Shown: positions 30,482 through 44,725, numbered from the stretch's first letter. The stretch: DNA of 44,891 nucleotides from Streptosporangiales bacterium (GCA_009379955.1 WHST01000047.1:1-44891), one strand, 5' to 3'. Translations and numbers: made by a program. Notes: generated by a model not told the origin, from the letters alone.

Positions 30482-31603
30482 CCGACACGACGGGCGGCGC
30501 CGTCCTCGTCCTCGAGGACGGCCGGGTGTTCCGCGGCGAGCCGTACGCCGCCGTCGGGGAGACGTTCGGCGAGATCGTCTTCTCGACCGGCATGACCGGC
30601 TACCAGGAGACGCTCACCGACCCGTCGTACCACCGGCAGATCGTCGTGATGACCGCGCCACACGTCGGCAACACCGGTGTGAACGACGACGACCCCGAGT
30701 CGGGACGGGTCTGGGTGGCGGGCTACGTGCTGCGCGACCCGGCGCGGCGCGCGTCCAACTGGCGGTCGACGGGCGACCTGGAGGACCACCTGCGCGCGCA
30801 GCGGGTCGTCGGCATCAAAGCCGTCGACACCCGTGCGCTCACCAGGCACCTGCGCGAACGCGGCGCGATGCGCGCCGGCGTTTTCAGCGGCGACAGCTCC
30901 GCGCAACCGGTCGAGGCACTGCGCGACCGGGTGCTCGCCAGCCCCGGCATGGTCGGCGCGCAGCTGTGCGAGGAGGTGTCGACGGAGGCCGCGTACGTCG
31001 TGCCTGCCCTCGACACCAGGCGGCTGCGGATCGCCGCCCTCGACCTCGGCATCAAGGCGATGACCCCGCGCCGCATGGCCGAGCGCGGCATCGAGACCCA
31101 CGTGCTGCCCGCGACCGCCGGCCTCGACGACGTGCTCGCGGTCGAGCCCGACGGCGTGTTCCTGGCCAACGGACCCGGCGACCCCGCGACCGCCGACGCC
31201 CAGGTCGAGGTCGTCAAGCGGCTGCTCGAACGCCGGGTGCCGATCTTCGGCATCTGCTTCGGCAACCAGGTGCTCGGCCGGGCGCTCGGGTTCGGCACCT
31301 ACAAGCTCAGGTACGGCCACCGCGGCATCAACCAGCCGGTCCAGGACCGCACCACCAGACGGGTCGAGGTCACGGCGCACAACCACGGCTTCGCCGTCGA
31401 CGCGCCTCTCGACGGCCCGGCCGACACGCCGTACGGCCGCGCCGAGGTCAGCCACGTGTGCCTCAACGACGACGTCGTCGAAGGGCTCCGCTGCCTCGAC
31501 GTGCCGGCCTTCTCCGTCCAGTACCACCCGGAGGCGGCCGCGGGCCCACACGACGCCGCGTACCTGTTCGACCGGTTCACCGAGCTGATGGAGAGGGGTG
31601 GCG

Positions 31604-31620
<17 letters not shown>
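30478..31620 (+). CDS. carA: Carbamoyl-phosphate synthase small (glutaminase) subunit
   Basis: Class I glutamine amidotransferase of 380 residues that feeds ammonia to CarB. N-terminal domain ([31 protein letters not shown]) followed by the amidotransferase domain with the catalytic Cys260 in [14 protein letters not shown], and His350/Glu352 in [13 protein letters not shown]. The FGNQ variant of the usual LGHQ is common in Actinobacteria. GTG start overlaps the preceding gene; stop lies within the carB start region. Confidence 0.96.
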
Positions 31621-34905
<3,285 letters not shown>

Positions 34906-34909
<4 letters not shown>

Positions 34910-35745
34910 TCCCCCGGCCGGTGCAGCGCGAGGCGGAGGTCGTCGCCGTCGGTACGCGCGGCGCGTACCTGTCGCTGCGGCTGCGCACGCCGGAGTTCGC
35001 GGGATTCCTGCCCGGCCAGTTCGTCGCCGTCGCTGTCGGCGGCCGGCACACCGGCATGATGCTGCGGCGCTGCTTCTCGCTCTACGCGGGCGACGCCGGC
35101 GGCACGATCGAGTTCGTCTTCGCCACGCACGGCAAGGGCACCCGGTGGCTGGCCGAACGCCGTGCCGGCGACACGGTCGACGTCGTCGGACCGCTGGGCC
35201 GGCCGTTCCCGCTGCCGGAGACTCCCCGTGCGTGCGTCCTCGTCGGCGGCGGCTACGGCTCCGCGCCGCTGTTCGCGCTCGGTGCGGCACTGCGGGCCGG
35301 CGGTTCCGCGGCCCACCTCGTGGTCGGCGCGGCGTCCGCCGACCGGTTGTTCGCCGGCGACGACGCCGACCGGACCTTCGCCTCGGTCACGGTCACCACC
35401 GACGACGGGTCCGCCGGCACCAGGGGCATGGTCACCGACGTGCTGCCCGACCTGTTCGCCGCGAGCGGCGCCGCGCGCCTGTACGCGTGCGGGCCGATGG
35501 CCATGCTCGCGGCCTGCACGCGTGCGGCCGAGGCAGCGGGCGTGACGGCGTACACCGCGGTCGAGGAGGCCATGGCGTGCGGCGTCGGCGTCTGCATGAC
35601 CTGCGTGCTGCCGGTGGTGGGCGACGACGGCGTCACCCGCATGACCCGGTCGTGCACCGAAGGGCCGGTGTTCCGTGGCGACCGGGTGCGCTGGGCCGAC
35701 GTCGGCACCGTGCCCGCAGACACCTGGGGAGCGGGGGTCCATTAG
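34906..35745 (+). CDS. pyrK: Dihydroorotate dehydrogenase electron-transfer subunit (PyrK type)
   Basis: Iron-sulfur flavoprotein of 279 residues that passes electrons from the catalytic PyrD subunit to NAD. FAD domain with RRCFSLY, nucleotide domain with [15 protein letters not shown], and the [2Fe-2S] cysteines Cys225, Cys230, Cys233 and Cys250. GTG start in the carB stop (GTGA); stop shares a base with the pyrD start (TAGTG). The partner is the class 1B enzyme just downstream. Confidence 0.92.
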
Positions 35746-36706
35746 TGATCGACATGCGCACACGACTCGGCTCGCTCGAACTGCCGGCGCCGATCCTCAC
35801 CGCGTCGGGCTGCGCGGGCTACGGCAGGGAGCTCGCGCCGTACGTCGACCTCACCGCGCTCGGTGCCGTGGTCACCAAGTCGATCATGCTGCACCCGCGG
35901 TCGGGCCGGGCGACGCCGCGGATGGCCGAGACGCCGTCCGGCATGCTCAACTCGATCGGCCTGCAGGGCTCGGGGATCGACGCGTTCCTGGCCCACGACC
36001 TGCCGTGGCTCGCCGCGCAGGGAGCACGGGTCGTCGTCTCCGTCGCCGGCGGGTCTGCCGACGAGTACGTGGAGGTGGCGCGGCGGCTGCGCGGCGCGCC
36101 CGGCCTCGTCGCGCTCGAGGTCAACATCTCCTGCCCCAACGTCGAGAACCGCGGCCAGGTGTTCGCCTGCGACGCGGACGCCGCTGCCACGGTCGTGGCC
36201 GGCGTGCGCGAGGTCGCCGCGCCCGGCGTGCCCGTCCTCGCCAAGCTCTCCCCTGACGTGACCGACATCGTCGCGATCGCACGGTCGTGCGTCGCCGCCG
36301 GTGCCGACGGCCTGTCGATGATCAACACGTTGCTCGGCATGGTCATCGACGTCGACACGATGCGTCCCGTCCTCGCCGGCGTCACCGGCGGCCTGTCGGG
36401 CCCGGCGATCCGCCCGGTGGCCGTGCGCTGCGTCTGGCAGGTGCGCGCGGCGATGCCCGACGTCCCGATCCTCGCGATGGGCGGCGTGCGCCACGGCCTC
36501 GACGCCCTCGAGCTCGTCCTCGCCGGCGCGAACGCCGTGTCCGTCGGAACGGCCGTCTTCGGCGACCCGGGCGCGTGCCGCCGCGTCCACGACGAGCTCG
36601 CCGCCGCGCTCACCGAGCGCGGCTTCGCCACGTTCGCCGACGCCGTCGGCCACGCCCACCGCCCCCAACCCGCCGTCTCGGCGTCCGCAGAAAGGATGGT
36701 GCGCCA

Positions 36707-36710
<4 letters not shown>
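35745..36710 (+). CDS. pyrD: Dihydroorotate dehydrogenase, class 1B catalytic subunit
   Basis: Oxidises dihydroorotate to orotate with FMN; 321 residues. The active-site base is Cys130 in LEVNISCPNVENRG, which identifies class 1 (class 2 has Ser). Other motifs: TASGCAGYGRE, KSIMLHPRSGRATPRMAETP, MLNSIGLQGSG, MINTLLGM and AMGGVRHGLDALELVLAGANAVSVGTA. It pairs with PyrK, so NAD is the likely acceptor. GTG start 35745 (one base shared with pyrK); an ATG three codons on is possible. Stop overlaps pyrF. Confidence 0.94.
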
Positions 36711-37408
<698 letters not shown>

Positions 37409-37426
37409 ACACCGCGGGGTCACCCG

Positions 37427-38515
37427 TCAGGTCGCCACTCGGTAGGACTCGACGACGTTGACGTCGCGCAGGGGTTGCGGGGAGCAGCCGCCCATGACGT
37501 AGAGGCGGCCGGACACCGTGGCGACGCCCTGCCCGTGCCGGCTCGTGGGCATCGGGGGAGCCTCCTGCCAGCGGTCGTCGCTCGGACGGTAGGTCCAATG
37601 GTCGCCGTGGTGGAGGGCGTGCACCCGGCCGTCGTAGGTGCCGAGGCCGAAGTTGGCCAGCGGGCCCGGCAGGTCGGGGCCCTTCGTCCAGCGGCCGGTC
37701 GCGGGGTCGAGGACCTGGACGTCGCGGGTCTCGAGGTCGGCCGTGATGCCGCCGACCGCGTAGATCCTCCCGTCGAGGGCGACGGCGCGCAGGCTCGACT
37801 TCGCCTGCGGCAGGTCGGGACCCTTCGACCACGTCCCGGTGCGGGTGTCGAGGATCTCGACGGCGGTCGACGGTCCGTCGCCGTCGTCGCCGCCGATCGC
37901 GTACACGCGGTCACCGACGGCGACGGCGGCGAGCTCGTACCGCGGCGTCGGCAGGTCGGGCAGCCTGGTCCAGGTGCGACTGCCCGTGTCGAGGGCCGCC
38001 GCGGTGCCGGTGACGCGGGTGGGTGGACGCAGGCCGCCCATCGTGTAGATCACGCCGCCGACCGCGGCCGCGCCGACGGAGCTACGCGCCTCGGGCAGCG
38101 ACGGTCCCTCCGACCAGGCATCGCCGCGTGGGTCGTAGACCTCGACCGAGTCGAGCAGGTTGCCGCGCTCGCCGGTCATCCCCCCGATCGCCCAGATCCG
38201 CCCACCGACGACGACGCTGCCGAAGTCGTCGCGCGGGGTGCCGAGCACCGCCTGGTCGCGCCAGGGACCCCTCGTCCGCGGCGAGGTGTCGTCGGACGAA
38301 CCCGAACGGATCACGCCGGTGACGACGGTCGTCGCGGTCAGCACAGCGAGCACGACGATGCCGATGAGCAGGAGGCGACGGGTACGTCGCTCGTCGGCCA
38401 AGCGGACCTCCGGTGCATGCGGATCGGCGTGGATCTCACGGTGCATCCGCGTCATTCGGGCACGTTCGACGCGGTTCCGCACCCTATCCGGGACCGCGGA
38501 ACGACGGCGCGACAT
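37427..38515 (-). CDS. Membrane-anchored Kelch-repeat beta-propeller protein
   Basis: Protein of 362 residues. A charged cytoplasmic N-terminus (about 1-46, rich in Arg and His) precedes one membrane segment (about 47-69) and an extracytoplasmic Kelch propeller of about six blades, visible as repeated IYAVGG or IWAIGG strands each followed by a W-x2-G-P-x-LP segment (for example WSEGPSLPEAR, WTRLPDLPTPR, WSKGPDLPQAK, WTKGPDLPGPL). Kelch propellers bind proteins or sugars; no target is evident. The start at 38515 is the longest; internal Met codons at residues 21 and 24 are alternatives. It is convergent with pyrF and not part of the operon. Confidence 0.85.
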   Translation of the reverse strand: MSRRRSAVPDRVRNRVERARMTRMHREIHADPHAPEVRLADERRTRRLLLIGIVVLAVLTATTVVTGVIRSGSSDDTSPRTRGPWRDQAVLGTPRDDFGSVVVGGRIWAIGGMTGERGNLLDSVEVYDPRGDAWSEGPSLPEARSSVGAAAVGGVIYTMGGLRPPTRVTGTAAALDTGSRTWTRLPDLPTPRYELAAVAVGDRVYAIGGDDGDGPSTAVEILDTRTGTWSKGPDLPQAKSSLRAVALDGRIYAVGGITADLETRDVQVLDPATGRWTKGPDLPGPLANFGLGTYDGRVHALHHGDHWTYRPSDDRWQEAPPMPTSRHGQGVATVSGRLYVMGGCSPQPLRDVNVVESYRVAT

Positions 38516-38645
38516 ACCCCACGTTGCCCTGCGCCGACTGGACTCGCTAGGTTCCCTTGAGGCCGGTCGCGAACCCGGTGGAAACGCACCGGCGTCGACG
38601 GCCGATGTTCAGGCGTCAGAACGAGCGAGACCGAGGTGACTGCGA

Positions 38646-38966
38646 GTGCCCCTCCCTTCTCTCACACCCGAGCAGCGGGCCGCCGCCCTGGAGAAGGCAG
38701 CTGCCGCCCGGCGGGCGCGCGCTGAGGTGAAGAACCGACTGAAGCACTCCGGTGCCACCCTTGCCGAGGTCATCCGCGAGGGTCAGCAGAACGAGGTCGT
38801 CGGCAAGATGAAGGTCGCCGCGTTGCTCGAGGCGCTGCCCGGCGTCGGCAAGGTGCGCGCCAAGCAGATCATGGAGCGCCTTGGCATCGCCGAGTCCCGC
38901 CGGGTGCGCGGTCTCGGCACCAACCAGGTCGCCGCGCTCGAGCGCGAGTTCGGTGCGGCCGACTGA
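38646..38966 (+). CDS. mihF: Actinobacterial integration host factor
   Basis: Nucleoid-associated DNA-binding protein of 106 residues, also called mIHF or sIHF. It has the basic N-terminal helices ([30 protein letters not shown]) and the helix-two-turn-helix [26 protein letters not shown]. It bends DNA and influences supercoiling and development. GTG start. The gene overlaps gmk by 14 nt, the order known from Mycobacterium (mihF-gmk-rpoZ). Confidence 0.95.
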   Translation: MPLPSLTPEQRAAALEKAAAARRARAEVKNRLKHSGATLAEVIREGQQNEVVGKMKVAALLEALPGVGKVRAKQIMERLGIAESRRVRGLGTNQVAALEREFGAAD

Positions 38967-39528
38967 CCCACGCCTGGTCGTGCTGTCCGGCCCGTCAGGG
39001 GTCGGCAAGAGCACGGTCGTCGCGCGGCTCCGGCAGCACCACCCGGAGGTGTGGCTGTCGGTCTCGGTGACGACGCGCGCGATGCGCCCCGGCGAGGTCG
39101 ACGGCGTCCACTACCGCTTCGTCGACGACGCCACGTTCGACGGCATGCGCGACCGCGACGAGCTGCTCGAGCACGCCGAGTTCGCGGGCAACCGGTACGG
39201 CACGCCGCGCGACCCGGTGCGCGAGCACCTCGGCGCGGGCGTGCCGACGCTGCTGGAGATCGACCTGCAGGGCGCCAGGCAGGTGCGCAGGTCGATGCCC
39301 GACGCACTCCAGGTGTTCCTCGCGCCGCCGTCGTGGGAGGAGCTCGTCCAGCGCCTCGTCGGACGCGGCACCGAGCCGCCGGACGTCGTCGAGAAGCGGC
39401 TCGCCCAGGCGCGGATCGAGCTCGCCGCGGAGTCCGAGTTCGACGTGACCCTGGTGAACACATCGGTGGGGGAGGTCTGCGACCGGCTGGTAGCCTTGTG
39501 GGGAATTCCCCACCGACCCGCCACCTGA
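38953..39528 (+). CDS. gmk: Guanylate kinase
   Basis: Phosphorylates GMP to GDP; 191 residues. P-loop GPSGVGKST at residues 13-21, [20 protein letters not shown] (GMP-binding), [10 protein letters not shown] and [10 protein letters not shown]. The GTG at 38953, inside the mihF 3' end, is the only start that leaves the usual short lead before the P-loop. A small hairpin (CCACCT/AGGTGG) follows the stop. Confidence 0.93.
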   Translation: MRPTDPRLVVLSGPSGVGKSTVVARLRQHHPEVWLSVSVTTRAMRPGEVDGVHYRFVDDATFDGMRDRDELLEHAEFAGNRYGTPRDPVREHLGAGVPTLLEIDLQGARQVRRSMPDALQVFLAPPSWEELVQRLVGRGTEPPDVVEKRLAQARIELAAESEFDVTLVNTSVGEVCDRLVALWGIPHRPAT

Positions 39529-39568
39529 CCAGGTGGTCGGCGTCGCCACATCACACGGAAGGACCGCC

Positions 39569-39868
39569 TTGTCCGGTACCCAGCCGGTCGCCGAGGGCAT
39601 CACCAACCCGCCCATCGACGAGCTGCTCCAGACCACGCCGAGCCGGTACCAGCTGGTGATCTTCGCCGCGAAGCGTGCGCGCCAGATCAACGCGTACTAC
39701 TCGCAGCTCGGCGAGGGCCTGCTCGAGTACGTCGGCCCGCTCGTCGAGACCCACGTCCAGGAGAAGCCGCTGTCGATCTCGCTGCGCGAGATCCACGCCG
39801 GCCTGCTCGACACCGAGACGGTCGAGACTCCCGAGGACGACGCTCTCGCCGCCACCCGCAGCGAGTAG
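39569..39868 (+). CDS. rpoZ: RNA polymerase omega subunit
   Basis: Assembly and stability factor for the beta-prime subunit; 99 residues. The conserved run [21 protein letters not shown] and [18 protein letters not shown] identify it. The start is TTG 39569, preceded 5 nt upstream by GGAAGGA; a longer frame from 39533 has no ribosome site. Lies 40 bp after gmk and 15 bp before coaBC. Confidence 0.94.
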   Translation: MSGTQPVAEGITNPPIDELLQTTPSRYQLVIFAAKRARQINAYYSQLGEGLLEYVGPLVETHVQEKPLSISLREIHAGLLDTETVETPEDDALAATRSE

Positions 39869-39883
39869 CGCCCCCCACTGCGC

Positions 39884-41098
39884 GTGTCCGGTGACGAAGG
39901 ACGACCGCTGGTCGTCGTCGGGGTCGCGGGCGGCATCGCCGCCTTCAAGGCGTGCGCGCTGGTCCGCGCCTTCACCGAGTCCGGACACGACGTCCGCGTC
40001 GTGCCCACCGAGAGTGCGCTGCGGTTCGTCGGCGCCGCCACGTGGGAGGCGTTGACCGGTCACCCGGTCGCGACGGACGTCTGGCACGACGCGCACGAGG
40101 TGCCCCACGTACGCCTCGGTCAGCGCGCCGACCTGCTGGTGGTCGCCCCCGCGACCGCCAACACCCTCGCCCGCGCGGCCCACGGGCTCGCCGACGACCT
40201 CCTCACCAACACCCTGCTGACGGTGCGCTGTCCGGTCGTCGTCGCTCCCGCGATGCACACCGAGATGTGGGAGCACCCCGCGACGGTCGCCAACGTCCGC
40301 ACCCTGCGGGAGCGCGGCGTGCTCGTCCTCGACCCCGCGCGCGGCCGCCTCACCGGCGCCGACTCCGGACCCGGACGGCTGCCCGAGCCCGAGGAGATCT
40401 TCGCCGTCGCCCGCGCCGCGCTCGACCGCGGACGGGTGACCCACGACCTCGCCGGCACCCGGGTGCTCGTGACCGCGGGCGGCACCCGCGAGGCGCTCGA
40501 CCCGGTGCGCTTCCTCGGCAACAGGTCGAGCGGGCGGCAGGGGTACGCGTTCGCGCAGACCGCGTGGGCCCGCGGCGCAGACGTCGTGCTGGTGACCGCC
40601 TCGACCGGCCTGCCCGACCCGGCCGGGGCCACGGTGGTCAGGGTCGAGAGCACCGAGGAGATGCGCGACGCCGTCCAGCGGCACGTCCGTGACGTCGACG
40701 CCGTCGTGATGGCCGCGGCGCCCGCCGACTTCCGCCCGGTCGAGGTCGCCACGAGCAAGATCAAGAAGACCGACGACGACCCGGCGGCGGTCCGCCTCAC
40801 CCGCACGCCCGACATCCTCGCCGAGCTGGGCGCGCACCGTCCGGCCGGCCTGCGGGTCCTGGTCGGCTTCGCGGCGGAGACCGACGACGCGGTCGCCAAC
40901 GGACGCAAGAAGCTCGCGCGCAAGCGCTGCGACCTGCTCGTCGTCAACGAGGTCGGCGGCGGTCGCGGCTTCGAGTCGGCCGACAACGCCGCCGTCGTCC
41001 TCGGCGCCGACGGGTCGGAGACCGAGATCGAGGAGTCCGCCAAGACCGCGCTCGCGGATCGGGTGTGGGACCTCGTCGTGGAGCGTCTCACCGGCTGA
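39884..41098 (+). CDS. coaBC: Bifunctional phosphopantothenoylcysteine decarboxylase / phosphopantothenate-cysteine ligase
   Basis: Two steps of coenzyme A synthesis in one 404-residue protein. CoaC domain (about 1-185): FMN-binding GVAGGIAAFKA, the active-site region with LVVAPATANTLA, and VAPAMHTEMW. CoaB domain (about 190-404): VTAGGTREALDPVRFLGNRSSGRQG, MAAAPADFRP, KIKK and VGFAAETD. GTG start. Follows rpoZ closely; the next gene, metK, has its own promoter. Confidence 0.96.
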   Translation: MSGDEGRPLVVVGVAGGIAAFKACALVRAFTESGHDVRVVPTESALRFVGAATWEALTGHPVATDVWHDAHEVPHVRLGQRADLLVVAPATANTLARAAHGLADDLLTNTLLTVRCPVVVAPAMHTEMWEHPATVANVRTLRERGVLVLDPARGRLTGADSGPGRLPEPEEIFAVARAALDRGRVTHDLAGTRVLVTAGGTREALDPVRFLGNRSSGRQGYAFAQTAWARGADVVLVTASTGLPDPAGATVVRVESTEEMRDAVQRHVRDVDAVVMAAAPADFRPVEVATSKIKKTDDDPAAVRLTRTPDILAELGAHRPAGLRVLVGFAAETDDAVANGRKKLARKRCDLLVVNEVGGGRGFESADNAAVVLGADGSETEIEESAKTALADRVWDLVVERLTG

Positions 41099-41199
41099 GC
41101 GACGCCTACAGGCCGTGAGCGACCACGCCGGTCGGGGCCGTGACCAGCGTCAACTGCTGTGACCGGTGTCATTTCGGGGTACCGCCCGTCGAACGGCGG

Positions 41200-41228
41200 T
41201 TCTGTGTGCGCGGCGCTCTCGGTAGACT
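41200..41228 (+). promoter_or_regulatory. Probable sigma-70-type promoter of metK
   Basis: A TAGACT -10 element (41223-41228) lies 17 bp downstream of TTCTGT (41200-41205), a weak -35. The distance to the metK GTG is 38 nt. No SAM riboswitch fold is evident in the 168 bp upstream. Confidence 0.5.
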
Positions 41229-41266
41229 CTGCCCGGACCGAAGCCAACTCCTTGGAGGAAATACTC

Positions 41267-42460
41267 GTGTCCAGTCGTCTATTCACGTCGGAATCCGTCA
41301 CCGAGGGCCACCCGGACAAGATCTCGGACCAGGTGAGCGACGCGATCCTCGACGCTCTGCTCGAGCAGGATCCCAGGAGCCGCGTCGCCGTCGAGACCAT
41401 GATCACCACGGGCCAGGTGCACGTCGCCGGCGAGGTGACGACCAAGGCGTACGCCGAGATCCCGCAGATCGTGCGCGACACCGTGCTCGGCATCGGCTAC
41501 GACTCCTCGAGCAAGGGCTTCGACGGCGCGTCGTGCGGCGTCTCGATCTCGATCGGCTCGCAGTCGCCGGACATCGCGCAGGGCGTCGACACCGCGTACG
41601 AGGGTCGCGCCGAGGGCTCGGTCGACCCGATCGACCTGCAGGGCGCCGGTGACCAGGGCATGATGTTCGGCTTCGCGTGCAGCGAGACCGAGCAGCTCAT
41701 GCCGCTGCCGATCCAGCTCGCGCACGAGCTGGCCAGGCAGCTCTCCAAGGTGCGCAAGGACGGCCTGGTGCCGTACCTGCGTCCCGACGGCAAGACCCAG
41801 GTCACGGTCGAGTACGACGGCCTGACCCCGGTACGCCTCGACACCGTCGTCGTGTCGTCGCAGCACGCCGCCGACATCGACCTCGACTCGCTGCTCACCC
41901 CCGACGTCCGCCAGCACGTCGTGGAGCCCATCCTCGAGCGGTTCGCGATCGACTCGACCGGCTACCGGCTGTTCGTCAACCCGACCGGCAGGTTCGAGAT
42001 CGGCGGCCCGATGGGCGACGCCGGGCTCACCGGCCGCAAGATCATCGTCGACACCTACGGCGGCTACGCGCGGCACGGCGGCGGCGCGTTCTCCGGCAAG
42101 GACCCGTCCAAGGTCGACAGGTCCGCCGCGTACGCCATGCGCTGGGTCGCCAAGAACATCGTCGCCGCGGGCCTCGCCGAGCGGTGCGAGGTGCAGATCG
42201 CGTACGCGATCGGCAAGGCGCACCCCGTCGGCCTGTTCGTCGAGACGTTCGGCACCGAGCAGATCCCCGTCGACCAGATCGAGAAGGCCGTGGGCGAGGT
42301 GTTCGACCTGCGCCCCGGCGCGATCGTCCGCGACCTCGACCTGCTCCGGCCGATCTACAAGGGCACCGCGGCGTACGGTCACTTCGGCCGCACCGACCTC
42401 GATGTGACCTGGGAGCGCACCGACCGCGCCGACCAGCTGCGGTCCTTCCTCGGCGTCTGA
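41267..42460 (+). CDS. metK: S-adenosylmethionine synthetase
   Basis: Makes SAM from ATP and methionine; 397 residues. Signatures: [13 protein letters not shown] with His15 and Asp17, [12 protein letters not shown], and the P-loop-like [16 protein letters not shown]. The GTG 41267 has a strong GGAGGAA site 5 nt upstream and gives the family N-terminus SRLFTSESV; the longer open frame from 41159 is not supported. A terminator follows. Confidence 0.97.
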   Translation: MSSRLFTSESVTEGHPDKISDQVSDAILDALLEQDPRSRVAVETMITTGQVHVAGEVTTKAYAEIPQIVRDTVLGIGYDSSSKGFDGASCGVSISIGSQSPDIAQGVDTAYEGRAEGSVDPIDLQGAGDQGMMFGFACSETEQLMPLPIQLAHELARQLSKVRKDGLVPYLRPDGKTQVTVEYDGLTPVRLDTVVVSSQHAADIDLDSLLTPDVRQHVVEPILERFAIDSTGYRLFVNPTGRFEIGGPMGDAGLTGRKIIVDTYGGYARHGGGAFSGKDPSKVDRSAAYAMRWVAKNIVAAGLAERCEVQIAYAIGKAHPVGLFVETFGTEQIPVDQIEKAVGEVFDLRPGAIVRDLDLLRPIYKGTAAYGHFGRTDLDVTWERTDRADQLRSFLGV

Positions 42461-42484
42461 CCCACCCTTCCGCTCCACCGTCGT

Positions 42485-42516
42485 GCCTGCGCCCCACACG
42501 AAAGTGGGGCGTAGGC
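42485..42516 (+). terminator. Terminator after metK
   Basis: Thirteen-pair stem (42485-42497 with 42504-42516, one G-U pair) around the loop ACGAAA, 24 bp after the metK stop. The pairing CGCCCCAC/GTGGGGCG is perfect. No U-run follows, as is common in Actinobacteria. Confidence 0.7.
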
Positions 42517-42553
42517 GCGACGTAAGCGCGCGCCTGTCCACTGGGATCCGACA

Positions 42554-42572
42554 GCAGGGCACGAGGCCCTGC
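42554..42572 (+). promoter_or_regulatory. Small hairpin in the priA leader
   Basis: Perfect 7-bp arms GCAGGGC (42554-42560) and GCCCTGC (42566-42572) with a 5-nt loop, 5 bp before a good ribosome site (GGAGGGG) and the ATG at 42589 of an alternative frame. It may fold in the 5' leader of priA. Confidence 0.4.
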
Positions 42573-42661
42573 CGGCGGAGGGGACGGCATGACCAAGGGG
42601 GTATGGGGGCTCCTGTGGAAGCGGCGGGGCCGGGGTCGGGGGCGTCAGGTAGAACGGACCC

Positions 42662-44698
42662 GTGACCGGATCCGAGGCCGAACAGCTGGCGCTGGTCCGC
42701 GACCGGAGCAGGCGGTCGCGGACCAAGCCGGCCGTGGAGGCCGCCGCCGAGCGTCCGGTGGCGCGGGTGGCGGTCGACATGTCGCTCGCGCACCTCGACC
42801 GGCCTTTCGACTACCTCGTGCCTGCCCGCTTCGCCGACGACTGCGTCCCCGGCTGCCGGGTGCGCGTGCGGTTCGCGGGCGCGCTGGCCGACGGCTACGT
42901 CCTCGAACGGGTCGAGCGCAGCGAGCACGAGGGCCGGCTGGCGTTCCTCGACCGCGTGGTGTCGGCGGAGCCGGTGCTCTCGCCGGAGGTCGCGGCCGTG
43001 GCGCGGGCCGTCGCCGACAGGTACGCGGGCAGCCTCGCCGACGTGTTGCGGCTCGCCGTCCCACCCCGGCACGCGAAGGTGGAGGCCGAGCCCCCGGCCG
43101 GCGCAGCCCGGCCCGAGGAGGTCGGCGAGTCGCCGGCGGCGGAGTCGTGGCGGCGGTACGTCGCGGGTGCGGCGTTCCTGCGCGGCCTCGCGGAGGGGCG
43201 CGCGGTGCGTGCTGTCTGGGACGCTTTGCCAGGCGAGGACTGGCCCGCCGCGATCGCGGCGGCCGCCGTCAGCACCGCGGGCGGAGGTCGCGGCGTCCTC
43301 GTGGTGGTGCCCGACCACCGTGACCTCGACCGGGTCGACGCCGCGATGGTTGCCACCCTCGGCACCGGCCGGCACGTCGTGCTGACCGCGGAGCTCGGGC
43401 CGGCCGAGCGCTACCGGCGGTGGCTCGCCGTTCGCCGCGGCACGGTGCGGGTCGCGGTCGGCACCCGGGCGGCGATGTTCGCGCCGGTCCACGACCTCGG
43501 TCTCGTCGTGTGCTGGGACGACGGCGACGACCTGCATGCGGAGCCGCGTGCCCCGTACCCGCACGTCAGGGAGGTGCTGTGCACCCGCGCGCACCTGCAG
43601 GGCGCGTCCGCGCTGATCGGCGGCTTCGCGCGGACGGCCGAGGCGACCCTGCTCGTCCGGACGGGCTGGGCACAGGTGGTCGCCGGCGCCCGCGCGGAGG
43701 TGCGGGAGCGCATGCCGGCGGTCCGCGCCGCTGGCGACGACGCCGAGCTGGCGCGTGACCCAGGGGCGCGCAGCGCGCGGCTGCCGCACCTCGCGTGGCG
43801 CACGGCACACGAGGCACTCGAGCACGGGCCGGTCCTGGTGCAGACGCCACGACGCGGGTACGTCCCCGCGCTGGCGTGCGCGCGCTGCCGCACCGGCGCC
43901 CGTTGTCCGCACTGCGCCGGCCCGCTCGCCGCGGACCGCGAGGGAGGCAGGCCGGCGTGCCGCTGGTGCGGCCGCCCGGTCACGCGCTGGGCATGCGGGT
44001 CGTGCGGCGGCACCGGGCTGCGGGCGGTGGTCGTCGGCGCCGCGCGCACCGCCGAGGAGCTCGGCCGTGCCTTCCCCGGCGTCACCGTGCGGGTGAGCGG
44101 CGGCGACTCGGGCGTCCTCGCCGAGGTGTCGGCCACGCCGCAGCTCGTCGTCGCCACACCGGGGGCTGAGCCGGTCGCGGCGCAGGGCTACGCGGCCGCG
44201 CTGCTGCTCGACGGCTGGGCGCTGCTCGGCCGCGCCGACCTGCGGGCGGGCGAGGAGACGTTGCGCCGCTGGGCCAACGCGTGCGCGCTCGTCCGGTCGG
44301 GTGGCAGCGGCGGGCGGGTCGTCGTGCTGGCCGAGAGCACCCTCCGACCGGTCCAGTCGCTGATGCGGTGGGACACCGCGGGCTTCGCCGACCGTGAGCT
44401 GGCCGAGCGCGAGGAGATGCGGTTCCCACCCGCGGTCAGGGCCGCCGTGGTCAGCGGTGACCCGTCCGCCGTCGACGAGCTGCTGCGCATCGAGGGCATG
44501 CCGGCGGTGGTCGACGTGCTCGGCCCGGTCCCCGTGCCGGCGCGCGACGGCGCCGACCACGTCCGGGCCGTCGTGCGGGTGCCGCGCGCCGAGGGTGCGG
44601 CGCTCGCCCGCGCCCTGCACGCGGGTCTCGCCGTCCGGAGCGCCGCGAAGAAGCCGGGTACCGCGCGCGTCCAGGTCGATCCCCAGGAGCTGCTCTAG
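42662..44698 (+). CDS. priA: Primosomal protein N' (PriA), actinobacterial form without helicase motifs
   Basis: Replication-restart protein homolog of 678 residues. The N-terminal DNA-binding domain (about 30-130: VARVAVDMSLAHLDRPFDYLVP) and the zinc region with four CxxC pairs (CARC, CPHC, CRWC, CGSC) are clear. The helicase core is degenerate: no Walker A GxGKT is seen where expected and DEEH is replaced by WDDGDD. This loss is a known feature of actinobacterial PriA. GTG start. In relatives fmt follows; here the window ends in a repeat. The stop is 27 bp before palindrome family A copy 3. Confidence 0.92.
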   Translation: MTGSEAEQLALVRDRSRRSRTKPAVEAAAERPVARVAVDMSLAHLDRPFDYLVPARFADDCVPGCRVRVRFAGALADGYVLERVERSEHEGRLAFLDRVVSAEPVLSPEVAAVARAVADRYAGSLADVLRLAVPPRHAKVEAEPPAGAARPEEVGESPAAESWRRYVAGAAFLRGLAEGRAVRAVWDALPGEDWPAAIAAAAVSTAGGGRGVLVVVPDHRDLDRVDAAMVATLGTGRHVVLTAELGPAERYRRWLAVRRGTVRVAVGTRAAMFAPVHDLGLVVCWDDGDDLHAEPRAPYPHVREVLCTRAHLQGASALIGGFARTAEATLLVRTGWAQVVAGARAEVRERMPAVRAAGDDAELARDPGARSARLPHLAWRTAHEALEHGPVLVQTPRRGYVPALACARCRTGARCPHCAGPLAADREGGRPACRWCGRPVTRWACGSCGGTGLRAVVVGAARTAEELGRAFPGVTVRVSGGDSGVLAEVSATPQLVVATPGAEPVAAQGYAAALLLDGWALLGRADLRAGEETLRRWANACALVRSGGSGGRVVVLAESTLRPVQSLMRWDTAGFADRELAEREEMRFPPAVRAAVVSGDPSAVDELLRIEGMPAVVDVLGPVPVPARDGADHVRAVVRVPRAEGAALARALHAGLAVRSAAKKPGTARVQVDPQELL

Positions 44699-44725
44699 GT
44701 GGGATCCGTACTTCACCTCGTGACG

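Noticed and set aside
41099-41266. SAM riboswitch upstream of metK
   Set aside because: No matching stem arrangement was seen; the region fits an ordinary promoter and short leader.
42589-43323. The full 244-codon frame overlapping priA as a protein gene
   Set aside because: Beyond the first codons it is an Arg/Gly/Ala-rich shadow of priA; only the start region is of interest.
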